NCBI GenBank assembly: GCA_003153655.1
Contig: PMAK01000215.1
Location: 14,961 to 20,157, forward strand
Length of the DNA stretch: 5,197 nucleotides
Source: Phycisphaerales bacterium
GTDB taxonomy: Bacteria; Planctomycetota; Phycisphaerae; Tepidisphaerales; Tepidisphaeraceae
Direction: 5' to 3'
This document shows positions 1 to 5,197 of the stretch, in pieces (positions within the stretch are counted from its first letter, which is position 1; each line of letters starts with the position of its first letter). Under the pieces are notes generated by a model. That model searched no databases. It saw only the letters and a list, made by a program, of their open reading frames with translations, and was not told the DNA's origin. Both the position numbers and the translations under genes were made by a program.

Positions 1-754
1 CCAGCTCAGCATCGTCGGCTGGTGGTACTATTTCCCCCTCGCCATTCTCTTCAAAACCCCGCTGGCAACCCTCATCGCAATCCCCCTCGCCATCATCGTC
101 TCTTGCCGCCGCCGATTCTCATCCATACAAAATGCGTGGCCCATCGCCGCCACGATCAGCGGCCCCATCTTCTATATGGCCATCGCCATGCGCACCCACC
201 TCGACATCGGCCTCCGCCACATTTTTCCCGTCTATCCCTTCCTCTTCATTTTCCTCGTCGTCTCAGCAGCGACCGCCTATCGCCATCGCCCCAAACTCAC
301 CACCTGCATCGTCACGCTACTATTATTCGGCCTCGTTAGCGAGACCACCTCCGCCTTCCCCGATTACATCCCCTTCTTCAACGCCCTCGCCGGCGGATCG
401 CGCGGCGGCCTATCCCTCCTCGGCGATTCCAATCTCGACTGGGGCCAGGATCTCCCCGCCCTCGCCGAATGGCAACGCAATCACCCCGATCGCCAACTCT
501 ACCTCTCCCGCCAGGGCTCCCCCGACCCGCGATATTACGGCTTGCACTACATCGAACTCCCCGGCAGCCAAATCTCCGAGCCCGATCAAACAATGCCATC
601 GGGCCAATTGCCCATCTACGCCATCAGCGCCGCCAATTTGCAGGGACCATATCTCAACCAGGAGCAACGCAATTTCTACCAGCGATTCCTAAAGGAAAAA
701 CCCGCAGCCATCCTTCACGGCACAATCTATCTCTACGACAAAATCCCCGAATAA
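1..754 (+). CDS. GT39/PMT_2-like polytopic membrane glycosyltransferase, C-terminal part (5' end outside window)
   Basis: The reading frame is open from the left edge (first full codon at position 2) to a TAA at 752-754, giving 250 visible residues; the N-terminus is missing. Seen: about four hydrophobic segments (roughly residues 10-33, 45-63, 73-93 and 100-114), then a soluble tail of about 135 residues. Recognisable pieces are GWWYYF followed by FKTPLATL near the start, a G-L-R-H-x-x-P-x-x-P stretch at about 70-79, and GDSNLDWGQD at 141-150. This combination is typical of bacterial GT39-like (PMT_2 superfamily) proteins, which transfer sugars from polyprenyl-phosphate donors on the outer side of the cytoplasmic membrane. 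The catalytic N-terminal Asp/Glu region lies outside the window, so activity and substrate cannot be judged. Its stop faces the stop of the next gene across 9 bp with no visible terminator. Codon third positions are strongly C-rich. Confidence 0.8.
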   Translation, partial: QLSIVGWWYYFPLAILFKTPLATLIAIPLAIIVSCRRRFSSIQNAWPIAATISGPIFYMAIAMRTHLDIGLRHIFPVYPFLFIFLVVSAATAYRHRPKLTTCIVTLLLFGLVSETTSAFPDYIPFFNALAGGSRGGLSLLGDSNLDWGQDLPALAEWQRNHPDRQLYLSRQGSPDPRYYGLHYIELPGSQISEPDQTMPSGQLPIYAISAANLQGPYLNQEQRNFYQRFLKEKPAAILHGTIYLYDKIPE

Positions 755-763
755 CACCTGCCG

Positions 764-1408
764 TTATCTCTGAATCGTAGGCCAAACCGCGATCGTACAA
801 AGCCGATGCCCAATCCGCTCTAATATTTCCACGCTCCGCACCAGCCGAAACCCCGCTAAAACTTCCTTCTGCGCAAGAACAACCTCAAACAGCTCCAAAT
901 CTTTCTCCAAAATCTCAGCCGACTCGTTGAACACAATCAAAACCAGCGCCGCCTCGCAAATCCGCGGCTCCGCCTCCATCTTCCGCAAATCCTCCACCAC
1001 CGCATTCCGCCATTGCCCCCCATATCCGCCATGCCGCACGCCCCCCTCGCGAAACTGATACGCAATCTTCACCTCAAGCCAAAGCGCTTCCTCCGGCGAA
1101 GCCAAATCCGGCGGATCAAACAAGGTCGGAGCATTCCGATCCAGCCGCAGCGCACGCCCCAGCGGCGTCAGCACCACATCACATCGCTGCCGATGCGAAA
1201 GCTTCTTCCCAGCGGTCGAAGGATAATGCACCTCCCGCGCCACCGAATAAAACGCCCCAAGCCGATCGGCAATTAATGCCTGCAACCCACGCTCATCCAT
1301 CACATCCAGCCCATGCACAGCCTGCTCCGCGCGCAGTTCCCCCTCAGCCGACAAAATCGCCAGATGAAGCCGATCAATCAAATCAGAAAAATCCCATCGC
1401 AACGGCAT
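764..1408 (-). CDS. Uncharacterised protein with a possible PD-(D/E)XK nuclease-like core
   Basis: A 214-residue soluble protein with no signal peptide or membrane segment. I do not recognise a named family. The arrangement resembles a PD-(D/E)XK (restriction endonuclease-like) core: E39 in a helix-like stretch (DERGLQALIADRL, 38-50), D77 in the strand-like RCDVVL (75-80), and E112-x-K114 in LWLEVKIA (109-116). A charged helix follows, with W133 and then E139-D140-L141. Order and spacing fit that fold, but this rests on motif reading alone, so nuclease activity is inferred. The ATG at 1406-1408 is chosen because it gives a coherent N-terminus; only a weak GGTGA lies just upstream. It sits 48 bp downstream of the PAP2 gene on the same strand and could share its transcript. 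Third codon positions favour G and T, as in the PAP2 gene and unlike the plus-strand genes. Other options are a defence remnant or a conserved protein without nuclease activity. Confidence 0.7.
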   Translation of the reverse strand: MPLRWDFSDLIDRLHLAILSAEGELRAEQAVHGLDVMDERGLQALIADRLGAFYSVAREVHYPSTAGKKLSHRQRCDVVLTPLGRALRLDRNAPTLFDPPDLASPEEALWLEVKIAYQFREGGVRHGGYGGQWRNAVVEDLRKMEAEPRICEAALVLIVFNESAEILEKDLELFEVVLAQKEVLAGFRLVRSVEILERIGHRLCTIAVWPTIQR

Positions 1409-1456
1409 GACATCACCGTTTAGCTGGCGGCGTTGCCCGCCGCGTCTCTTCGACTT

Positions 1457-2020
1457 TCAAAAAAACGCCCCCCAAGCAACAATCCCTCCCAAATACCCCA
1501 GCGCAATCCCCCCAAGCACATCGCTAGGCCAATGCGCATCCATCACATATCGCAACCCCGCACAAAGCAGCGCCAGAAACCAAAACGTAATCGCCCCATG
1601 CGGATATGCCATCGCCAGCACCGACGCATAAGCCACCGCCGACGCGCTATGTGTCGATGGAAAACTCTCCCGAAAATTAGCATGTTTCAGCGACGGCCCC
1701 AGAAATTTTCCCGCATTCTCCCGTCGCGGCCGCGCCCGCCCCAGCATGCGTTTCGCAATCGTCCCCACAATCGTCACCCCAATCACCGCCGACCAAAGCG
1801 CCAGACAAATCCGCAACCCGCGCTGCGCATCCAGTTGCCAGATCAGCAGCGCCGTAAAAAATGTGCAGATCATCTGCCCATACTGCGCCACAAATCGCGT
1901 CTCGCGCTTAACGTCTCCTTTGAACGAAAGCGTCAAGGTCGTCGCGAGACCTCGCCGTTCCAGCAGCATCATCGCCGCGCTAAGAACCGCCAGGCCAAGA
2001 ACAATGTAGATCGGTCCCAT
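1457..2020 (-). CDS. PAP2-family membrane phosphatase (lipid phosphate / undecaprenyl pyrophosphate phosphatase-like)
   Basis: A 187-residue protein carrying all three PAP2 signature motifs: K90-x6-R97-P98 (KRMLGRARP), P121-S-T-H124 (PSTH in place of the commoner PSGH), and R157-x5-H163-x3-D167 (RYVMDAHWPSD). In the family H124 is the acid/base, H163 the phosphate nucleophile and D167 its partner, so the active site looks intact. Hydrophobic segments lie at about 3-20, 48-62, 70-88, 126-140, 144-158 and 168-185, the usual six-helix PAP2 plan, and the length is normal. Known members dephosphorylate undecaprenyl pyrophosphate, phosphatidic acid or phosphatidylglycerol phosphate; the substrate here cannot be read from sequence. 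The frame stays open to an ATG at 2158, but those extra 46 residues run through the intergenic repeat tract and lack family features, so the ATG at 2018-2020 just before the first helix is preferred. No Shine-Dalgarno site is evident. It is divergent from the ArnT-like gene. Confidence 0.9.
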   Translation of the reverse strand: MGPIYIVLGLAVLSAAMMLLERRGLATTLTLSFKGDVKRETRFVAQYGQMICTFFTALLIWQLDAQRGLRICLALWSAVIGVTIVGTIAKRMLGRARPRRENAGKFLGPSLKHANFRESFPSTHSASAVAYASVLAMAYPHGAITFWFLALLCAGLRYVMDAHWPSDVLGGIALGYLGGIVAWGAFF

Positions 2021-2074
2021 GAACCGCGTGAAAGTAAGCGCCCGAGCGCGATAGGTAAAGAGCAGGGCGGGAGA

Positions 2075-2114
2075 AATGCCGATTGCTCCCGGCGCGCCGG
2101 GAGCATTCGGCATT
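2075..2114. repeat. 40-bp near-perfect palindrome in the divergent intergenic region
   Basis: The central 20 bp (2085-2104) are a perfect palindrome, GCTCCCGGCG followed by its exact complement. Pairing continues outward to AATGCCGA (2075-2082) against TCGGCATT (2107-2114), with one mismatch at 2083/2106, so 19 of 20 base pairs hold. It lies between the PAP2 start (2020) and the ArnT-like start (2170). The right arm runs into the heptamer tract. It could form a cruciform or hairpin, bind a dimeric regulator, or be a dispersed repeat; no T-run follows, so a classical intrinsic terminator is unlikely. Confidence 0.85.
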
Positions 2115-2144
2115 CCGCACTTGGCGCTCGGCATTTGGCATTCC
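2103..2144 (+). repeat. Imperfect heptamer tandem repeat (about GCATTCG x 6)
   Basis: Six consecutive 7-nt units can be read: GCATTCG, GCATTCC, GCACTTG, GCGCTCG, GCATTTG and GCATTCC. The consensus is roughly GCATTYG. The tract ends in GGCATTCCCCCC (2137-2148), which is followed 21 nt later by the ArnT-like ATG. The same unit and the same 12-nt end recur upstream of the waaF-like gene at 3910-3949. The tract is open in the extended frames of both flanking genes, which is why their apparent upstream starts are misleading. Confidence 0.8.
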
Positions 2145-2161
2145 CCCCTCCCCCGCATACC
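2135..2161 (+). promoter_or_regulatory. Weak candidate promoter for the ArnT-like gene
   Basis: TTGGCA (2135-2140) resembles a -35 box and CATACC (2156-2161) is a poor -10 match with a 15-nt spacer. It is proposed mainly because it aligns with the better TATACT site at the same place before the waaF-like gene. Initiation here would leave a leader of only a few bases before the ATG at 2170. Confidence 0.25.
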
Positions 2162-2169
2162 TTCCCCCC

Positions 2170-3843
2170 ATGCCGCGATCGCCTCGCTTCTGGAAAACCC
2201 TTTTCATCCTGCTCGTCGCGGCCGCCGCCCTTTATCTCCTCGGCGCTCGCAATGTCCCCCTCTGGGACCGCGATGAGCCCCGCTATGCCGAGTGCTCCCG
2301 CGAAATGCTCCAGACCGGCGATTGGGTCATCCCCAAATACCTCGGCAATTGGCGATTGGAAAAACCCCCATTCATCTATTGGTCCCAAATGGTCGCCATG
2401 GCCGTCGAAGGCGACACCCCCGAAGCCGCCCGATTCCCCTCTACAGTTGCCGTCCTTCTCACAGCCCTGCTTCTCGCCTCCGTCGTCCGCCATTTCATCG
2501 GCGATCACCGCGCCCTCTGGTCCGTCTTCATCTTCTGCACCAGCATCCTCGCCATCGCATCCGCCAAGTTCTGCATCACCGACGCCATGATGATGCTCTT
2601 CGTCGCCGTCGGACAGGCATGTCTGGCTTTTCTCTACACCTCATCCCTTCGCAATCGTAAATCCCCACCCTGGGCTGCCCCCGTTTTCTGGATCTCCCTG
2701 GCCCTCGCCGGCCTGACCAAAGGCCCCCAAGCCCTCGGCATGCACTGCGTCACCCTGATCCTCCTCCTCATCCTCGACGCCTCCGTCAGCAAATGGAACT
2801 GGCGCCAATCCATCAAATGGTGGTCGCGACTGCAACCCCTATATGGCATCCCAATCCTCGCCATCATCGTCACCCCCTGGCTCGTCCTCATCCATCAACG
2901 CGCCCCCGGCTTCGTTCAGGAACTCTTTCACAAAGCCCGCCTCCACACCGCCACCAGCATGGAAGGCCACGGCGAACCGCCCGGCTATCACCTCGCTCTG
3001 ATCGTCCTCACATTTTTCCCCTGGAGCCTACTCCTCCCCACAGCCGTCACCTCCGCCTGGAAACATCGCAAATCCGCCACCATCCGCTTTGGCATGGCCG
3101 CTACCGCCGGTCCATGGCTTCTGATGGAACTCATCCGCACCAAGCTCCCGTTCTACATCCTCCCCGCGTTCCCCGGCCTCGCATTCCTCACCGCCGACGC
3201 TCTCATCCGCTGCATCCGCGGCCAAAACCGCGAACTGAAACGTCCCGCCTTCATCATCGCCTGCGCCGTCTGGTCCTTGGCCGTCCTCGCCATCTCCATC
3301 GCCCCATGGCTCTCCCTGAAAATCGCCAACCCCAGCGAACTCCCCATCCCCGCATTCATCGCCTTCGCCGTCGGCGGCATCATCTACGCCGCCCTCGTCT
3401 TCTGGCGCTTCTACCAGCAACGCATCGCTCGCGCCGCCGCCATCATCGGCGCAGGCATGGCCCTCATGATCGCACTCCTCTACATCGCCATCATCCCAAA
3501 ATTGGATTTCCTCCAACTCTCCGAACGCCTGGCGAGCGATCTCACCCGCATGGGCGCATACGGCTCAAACGCACACGTCGCCATGATCGGTTACGCCGAG
3601 CCCAGCCTCGCCTTCTACCAGGGCGGCGGCGCTCGCGAGCAACTCCCCGAATCCCTTCAACTCACCCCGCAATCTGAGTTGCCCAAATGGATCGTCATCA
3701 ACTCCCAACTCTGGCAAGCCATCCCCCCCGATGTTCAGCACCATTTCATCTTCCGCGCCCTGGAAACAGGCTTCAACTATTCCCACGGCGGCCGCAGAGA
3801 AAATGTCCTCATCCTCGAAAATCCCGCGGCCATCACGCAATGA
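2170..3843 (+). CDS. ArnT-like GT39/GT83 membrane glycosyltransferase
   Basis: A complete 557-residue protein. ArnT-type landmarks near the N-terminus are D33-R-D35-E36-P-R-Y-A-E in the first extracytoplasmic loop (the family's catalytic acidic site), a REMLQTGDWVIP stretch (44-55), E64-K65-P66-P67, and a second acidic site at T137-D138-A139. KLPFYILPAFP lies at 325-335. About 12-13 hydrophobic segments span residues 8-442, followed by a soluble C-terminal domain of about 110 residues, close to the 13-helix ArnT plan and the usual 500-600 residue length. Family members transfer a sugar from a polyprenyl-phosphate donor to lipid A, protein or another glycolipid on the outer face of the inner membrane; the sugar and acceptor are unknown here. 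The ATG at 2170 is chosen because the earlier in-frame ATG (2083) would add 29 residues encoded by the palindrome and repeat tract. There is no Shine-Dalgarno site: the start follows a run of six C. The waaF-like gene follows after 130 bp. Confidence 0.9.
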   Translation: MPRSPRFWKTLFILLVAAAALYLLGARNVPLWDRDEPRYAECSREMLQTGDWVIPKYLGNWRLEKPPFIYWSQMVAMAVEGDTPEAARFPSTVAVLLTALLLASVVRHFIGDHRALWSVFIFCTSILAIASAKFCITDAMMMLFVAVGQACLAFLYTSSLRNRKSPPWAAPVFWISLALAGLTKGPQALGMHCVTLILLLILDASVSKWNWRQSIKWWSRLQPLYGIPILAIIVTPWLVLIHQRAPGFVQELFHKARLHTATSMEGHGEPPGYHLALIVLTFFPWSLLLPTAVTSAWKHRKSATIRFGMAATAGPWLLMELIRTKLPFYILPAFPGLAFLTADALIRCIRGQNRELKRPAFIIACAVWSLAVLAISIAPWLSLKIANPSELPIPAFIAFAVGGIIYAALVFWRFYQQRIARAAAIIGAGMALMIALLYIAIIPKLDFLQLSERLASDLTRMGAYGSNAHVAMIGYAEPSLAFYQGGGAREQLPESLQLTPQSELPKWIVINSQLWQAIPPDVQHHFIFRALETGFNYSHGGRRENVLILENPAAITQ

Positions 3844-3868
3844 ATCAGAGAGCGCGGAAACCAGAGAG

Positions 3869-3887
3869 CCGGACCGTGCCGGTCCGG
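3869..3887 (+). repeat. Stable GC hairpin downstream of the ArnT-like gene
   Basis: CCGGACCG (3869-3876), loop TGC, then CGGTCCGG (3880-3887): a perfect 8-bp stem with a 3-nt loop, 25 nt after the stop codon. It is followed by C-rich sequence and no T-run, so it is not a canonical intrinsic terminator. It may be a 3'-end stabiliser, a weak pause site or a repeat. If it does terminate, the two plus-strand genes are separate transcription units, which the promoter candidate before the next gene would also suggest. Confidence 0.6.
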
Positions 3888-3909
3888 TCCCCCCCGCAGT
3901 AGAAAATAC

Positions 3910-3945
3910 GCAATCCGCCACTCAGCATTCACCATTCGGCATTCC
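3910..3945 (+). repeat. Second heptamer tract, upstream of the waaF-like gene
   Basis: Five GCATTCG-like units are visible: GCAATCC, GCCACTC, one extra A, GCATTCA, CCATTCG and GCATTCC. The tract ends in GGCATTCCCCCC (3938-3949), identical to 2137-2148, 24 nt before the next ATG. It is more degenerate than the first copy, but the matching end sequence and matching distance to the start codon make shared origin or shared role likely. Confidence 0.7.
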
Positions 3946-3964
3946 CCCCACCCTCCGCTATACT
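3936..3964 (+). promoter_or_regulatory. Candidate promoter for the waaF-like gene, near-leaderless
   Basis: TATACT (3959-3964) is a good -10 hexamer, preceded 17 nt upstream by TCGGCA (3936-3941), a weak -35 match. A transcript starting 6-8 nt after the -10 would begin at about 3970-3972, only a few bases before the ATG at 3974. This fits the absence of a Shine-Dalgarno site. The -10 box is the best-supported part. Confidence 0.45.
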
Positions 3965-3973
3965 CCCCGCAGC

Positions 3974-5074
3974 ATGCCCGATGCCCAAAAAATCCTCGTC
4001 GTCCAGCCCAACTGGGTCGGCGACGCCGTCATGGCCACCCCAACCCTACGCGCCATCCGCAATCTCTTCCCCGACGCCCATATCGCCTACATGATGAAGC
4101 GATACGTCAAACCCCTCTACACCGGCCTCCCCTGGGCCGATCAACTCATCACCTATCGCTCCGGCAAGACCACCAAAAAAGCCGGCAAAGGCCTCTTCGA
4201 TCTCGCCCGCCGCCTCCGCAGCGCAAAATTCGATCTGGCGATCCTTCTCCCAAATTCTTTCCAGGCCGCCCTCGTCTGCAAAATGGCCAACATCCCCCGC
4301 GTCGTAGGCTACGAGCGCGACGGCCGCGGCTTCCTCCTCACCGACAAGCTCCTCCCAAGAAAAGAAAAAGGAAAATTCGTCCCCAGCCCAATCGTCAAAT
4401 ATTACATGGGCCTCGCCCACTACCTCGGCAGCCAGGAACGCGATCTTACCCTCAAGCTCTTCGTCACCGATTCCGAAAAACGCGATGCCCAGGATGTGCT
4501 CGAACGCGCCGCCCTTACGCGAGACATCGAGCGCCCAGCCGCCACGGGCAAACCCCCGCTGATCCTTTTAAATCCCGGCGCGCAATTCGGCGCAGCCAAA
4601 TGCTGGCTCCCCGAATATTTCGCAACCCTCGCCGACCGCCTGATCGACGAAATGGGCGCAACCATCCTCCTCAGCGGCGCCCCCCGCGAGCGCCGCATCA
4701 TCGAAACAATCTCCCGTTCCATGCGCCACGCCCCGATCGACCTCCTCTCCAAAGGCTCGACCCTGGGCTCACTAAAAGAAATCATCCGCCGCTGCGATCT
4801 CATCATCACCAACGACACCGGCCCGCGCCACATCGCTGCCGCCTTCGACGTCCCGGTCATCACACTCTTCGGCCCAACCCACCCCGAGTGGACCGAAATC
4901 TATTTCCCAAAAGAAAAAAAACTAGCCATAAAAGTCTTCTGCGGCCCATGCCAGAAAAAAATCTGCCCCCTCGACCACCGCTGCATGACCCGCCTAACCC
5001 CCGCAATGGTCTACGAAGCAACCCTGACACTATTACCCCGCCCCACAACAATCGAATCCCCGACAGTTATCTAG
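3974..5074 (+). CDS. waaF: Lipopolysaccharide heptosyltransferase II (WaaF-like, GT9)
   Basis: A complete 366-residue GT9 enzyme; E. coli WaaF is about 350. It aligns by eye with WaaF across its length: QPNWVGDAVMATP (11-23) with D16 at the catalytic Asp position of the family, LPNSFQAALV (92-101), NPGAQFGAAKCW (200-211) with K209, TNDTGPRHIAAAF (279-291) and FGPTHPEWT (299-307). The C-terminal cysteine cluster C323-x2-C326-x4-C331-P-L-x-H-x-C337-M recalls the CPLGH segment found in many non-enteric WaaF proteins. Members add L-glycero-D-manno-heptose from ADP-heptose to the LPS inner core on the cytoplasmic face. No membrane segments are seen, consistent with a soluble or peripheral protein. 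Donor and acceptor in this organism are inferred. The ATG at 3974 is preferred over 3731, which would overlap the ArnT-like gene and cross the hairpin and repeat; MPDAQKILVVQPNWVGD is a normal GT9 N-terminus. No Shine-Dalgarno site is visible. Confidence 0.92.
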   Translation: MPDAQKILVVQPNWVGDAVMATPTLRAIRNLFPDAHIAYMMKRYVKPLYTGLPWADQLITYRSGKTTKKAGKGLFDLARRLRSAKFDLAILLPNSFQAALVCKMANIPRVVGYERDGRGFLLTDKLLPRKEKGKFVPSPIVKYYMGLAHYLGSQERDLTLKLFVTDSEKRDAQDVLERAALTRDIERPAATGKPPLILLNPGAQFGAAKCWLPEYFATLADRLIDEMGATILLSGAPRERRIIETISRSMRHAPIDLLSKGSTLGSLKEIIRRCDLIITNDTGPRHIAAAFDVPVITLFGPTHPEWTEIYFPKEKKLAIKVFCGPCQKKICPLDHRCMTRLTPAMVYEATLTLLPRPTTIESPTVI

Positions 5075-5091
5075 AAAAAAATAAATTAGAC

Positions 5092-5175
5092 CGCGGAGAC
5101 ACAGAGAACTCGCAGAGACGCGGAGGCCCGCTCTAAGTAGAACAACGCCTCCGCGCTCTCTGCGAGTCCTCCGCG
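5092..5175. repeat. Octamer-built inverted repeat after the waaF-like gene
   Basis: The left arm reads CGCGGAGA, CACAGAGA, ACT, CGCAGAGA, CGCGGAGG (5092-5126). The right arm is its complement minus one unit: on the minus strand CGCGGAGG, ACT, CGCAGAGA, G, CGCGGAGG (5175 back to 5148). Bases 5108-5127 pair with 5147-5167 as a 20-bp stem with a single bulged C at 5156 and a 19-nt loop. The octamer consensus is CRCRGAGR. Seven A follow the waaF-like stop (5075-5081), so a minus-strand transcript would read the hairpin and then a T-rich stretch, and could terminate there. The plus side lacks a T-run. It starts 17 nt after the stop; no gene is seen from 5075 to the window end. Confidence 0.85.
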
Positions 5176-5197
5176 TACGGATCCCACAGAAAAACTG

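Noticed and set aside
132..692. A 186-codon Ser/Pro-rich open frame in another phase of the first gene
   Set aside because: Low-complexity product; the overlapping frame carries GT39-type motifs and membrane segments.
755..763. Bidirectional terminator between the convergent first and second genes
   Set aside because: The gap is 9 bp and I see no inverted repeat or T-run in it or just around it.
1409..1456. Terminator between the PAP2 and nuclease-like genes from a short GGCGG/CCGCC pairing
   Set aside because: Only about 5 bp of stem with no following T-run on the minus strand; too weak to call.
2021..2158. 46-residue N-terminal extension of the PAP2 gene from the ATG at 2158
   Set aside because: It translates the palindrome and heptamer tract into repetitive residues and would overlap a likewise extended ArnT-like gene; the ATG at 2020 fits the family.
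1433..2590. A 385-codon plus-strand open frame across the PAP2 gene and into the ArnT-like gene
   Set aside because: Its product is Arg/Pro/Ser-rich low complexity with no motif, and it lies antisense to a gene with an intact PAP2 active site and out of frame with the next gene.
3028..3516. A 162-codon minus-strand open frame rich in Gly, Asp and Glu
   Set aside because: Its composition is that of an antisense shadow of the C-rich ArnT-like gene, with no recognisable domain.
2793..3677. A 294-codon Arg/His/Pro-rich plus-strand open frame
   Set aside because: It is an out-of-phase shadow of the ArnT-like gene produced by the C-rich composition.
3731..3973. 81-residue N-terminal extension of the waaF-like gene
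   Set aside because: It overlaps the end of the ArnT-like gene and crosses the hairpin, heptamers and promoter candidate; the GT9 domain starts normally at 3974.
5092..5175. Possible CRISPR array or tRNA-like structure from the periodic repeats
   Set aside because: Units are 8 nt and contiguous with no unique spacers, and there is no cloverleaf, CCA end or anticodon arm.

Overview
The window is ordinary cell-envelope gene territory from a GC-rich, Gram-negative-type bacterium. A WaaF-type heptosyltransferase implies an outer membrane carrying heptose-containing LPS or a related glycolipid. Several traits suggest the PVC group, perhaps a Phycisphaerae-like planctomycete: C-rich codon third positions, starts without Shine-Dalgarno sites, GT39-type proteins with a DSNLDWGQD signature, and intergenic short-period repeats. 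I recall such repeats from PVC genomes but could not check this, so the taxonomic call is tentative.

Layout. Positions 1-754 (+) hold the C-terminal part of a polytopic GT39/PMT_2-like membrane protein. It converges, with a 9-bp gap, on a minus-strand pair. Gene 764-1408 (-) encodes a soluble protein with a possible PD-(D/E)XK nuclease core, and 1457-2020 (-) encodes a PAP2 membrane phosphatase with its full catalytic triad. A divergent intergenic region (2021-2169) carries a 40-bp near-perfect palindrome and a heptamer repeat tract. It is followed by 2170-3843 (+), a complete ArnT-like GT39/GT83 membrane glycosyltransferase. A 130-bp gap with a hairpin and a second heptamer tract leads to 3974-5074 (+), a complete lipopolysaccharide heptosyltransferase II (WaaF) homologue. 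The last 123 bp contain no gene but hold a large inverted repeat built of octamers.

How the genes may work together (inference): ArnT/GT39 proteins take sugars from polyprenyl-phosphate donors, WaaF adds heptose to the LPS inner core, and PAP2 enzymes dephosphorylate lipid phosphates such as undecaprenyl pyrophosphate. Together they fit assembly or modification of an envelope glycolipid plus carrier recycling. The nuclease-like gene has no evident link to that theme.

I found no convincing new multi-gene system. The signals most worth a second look are non-coding: the palindrome, the heptamer module shared by the two glycosyltransferase genes, the octamer inverted repeat, and a base skew that ignores coding direction.
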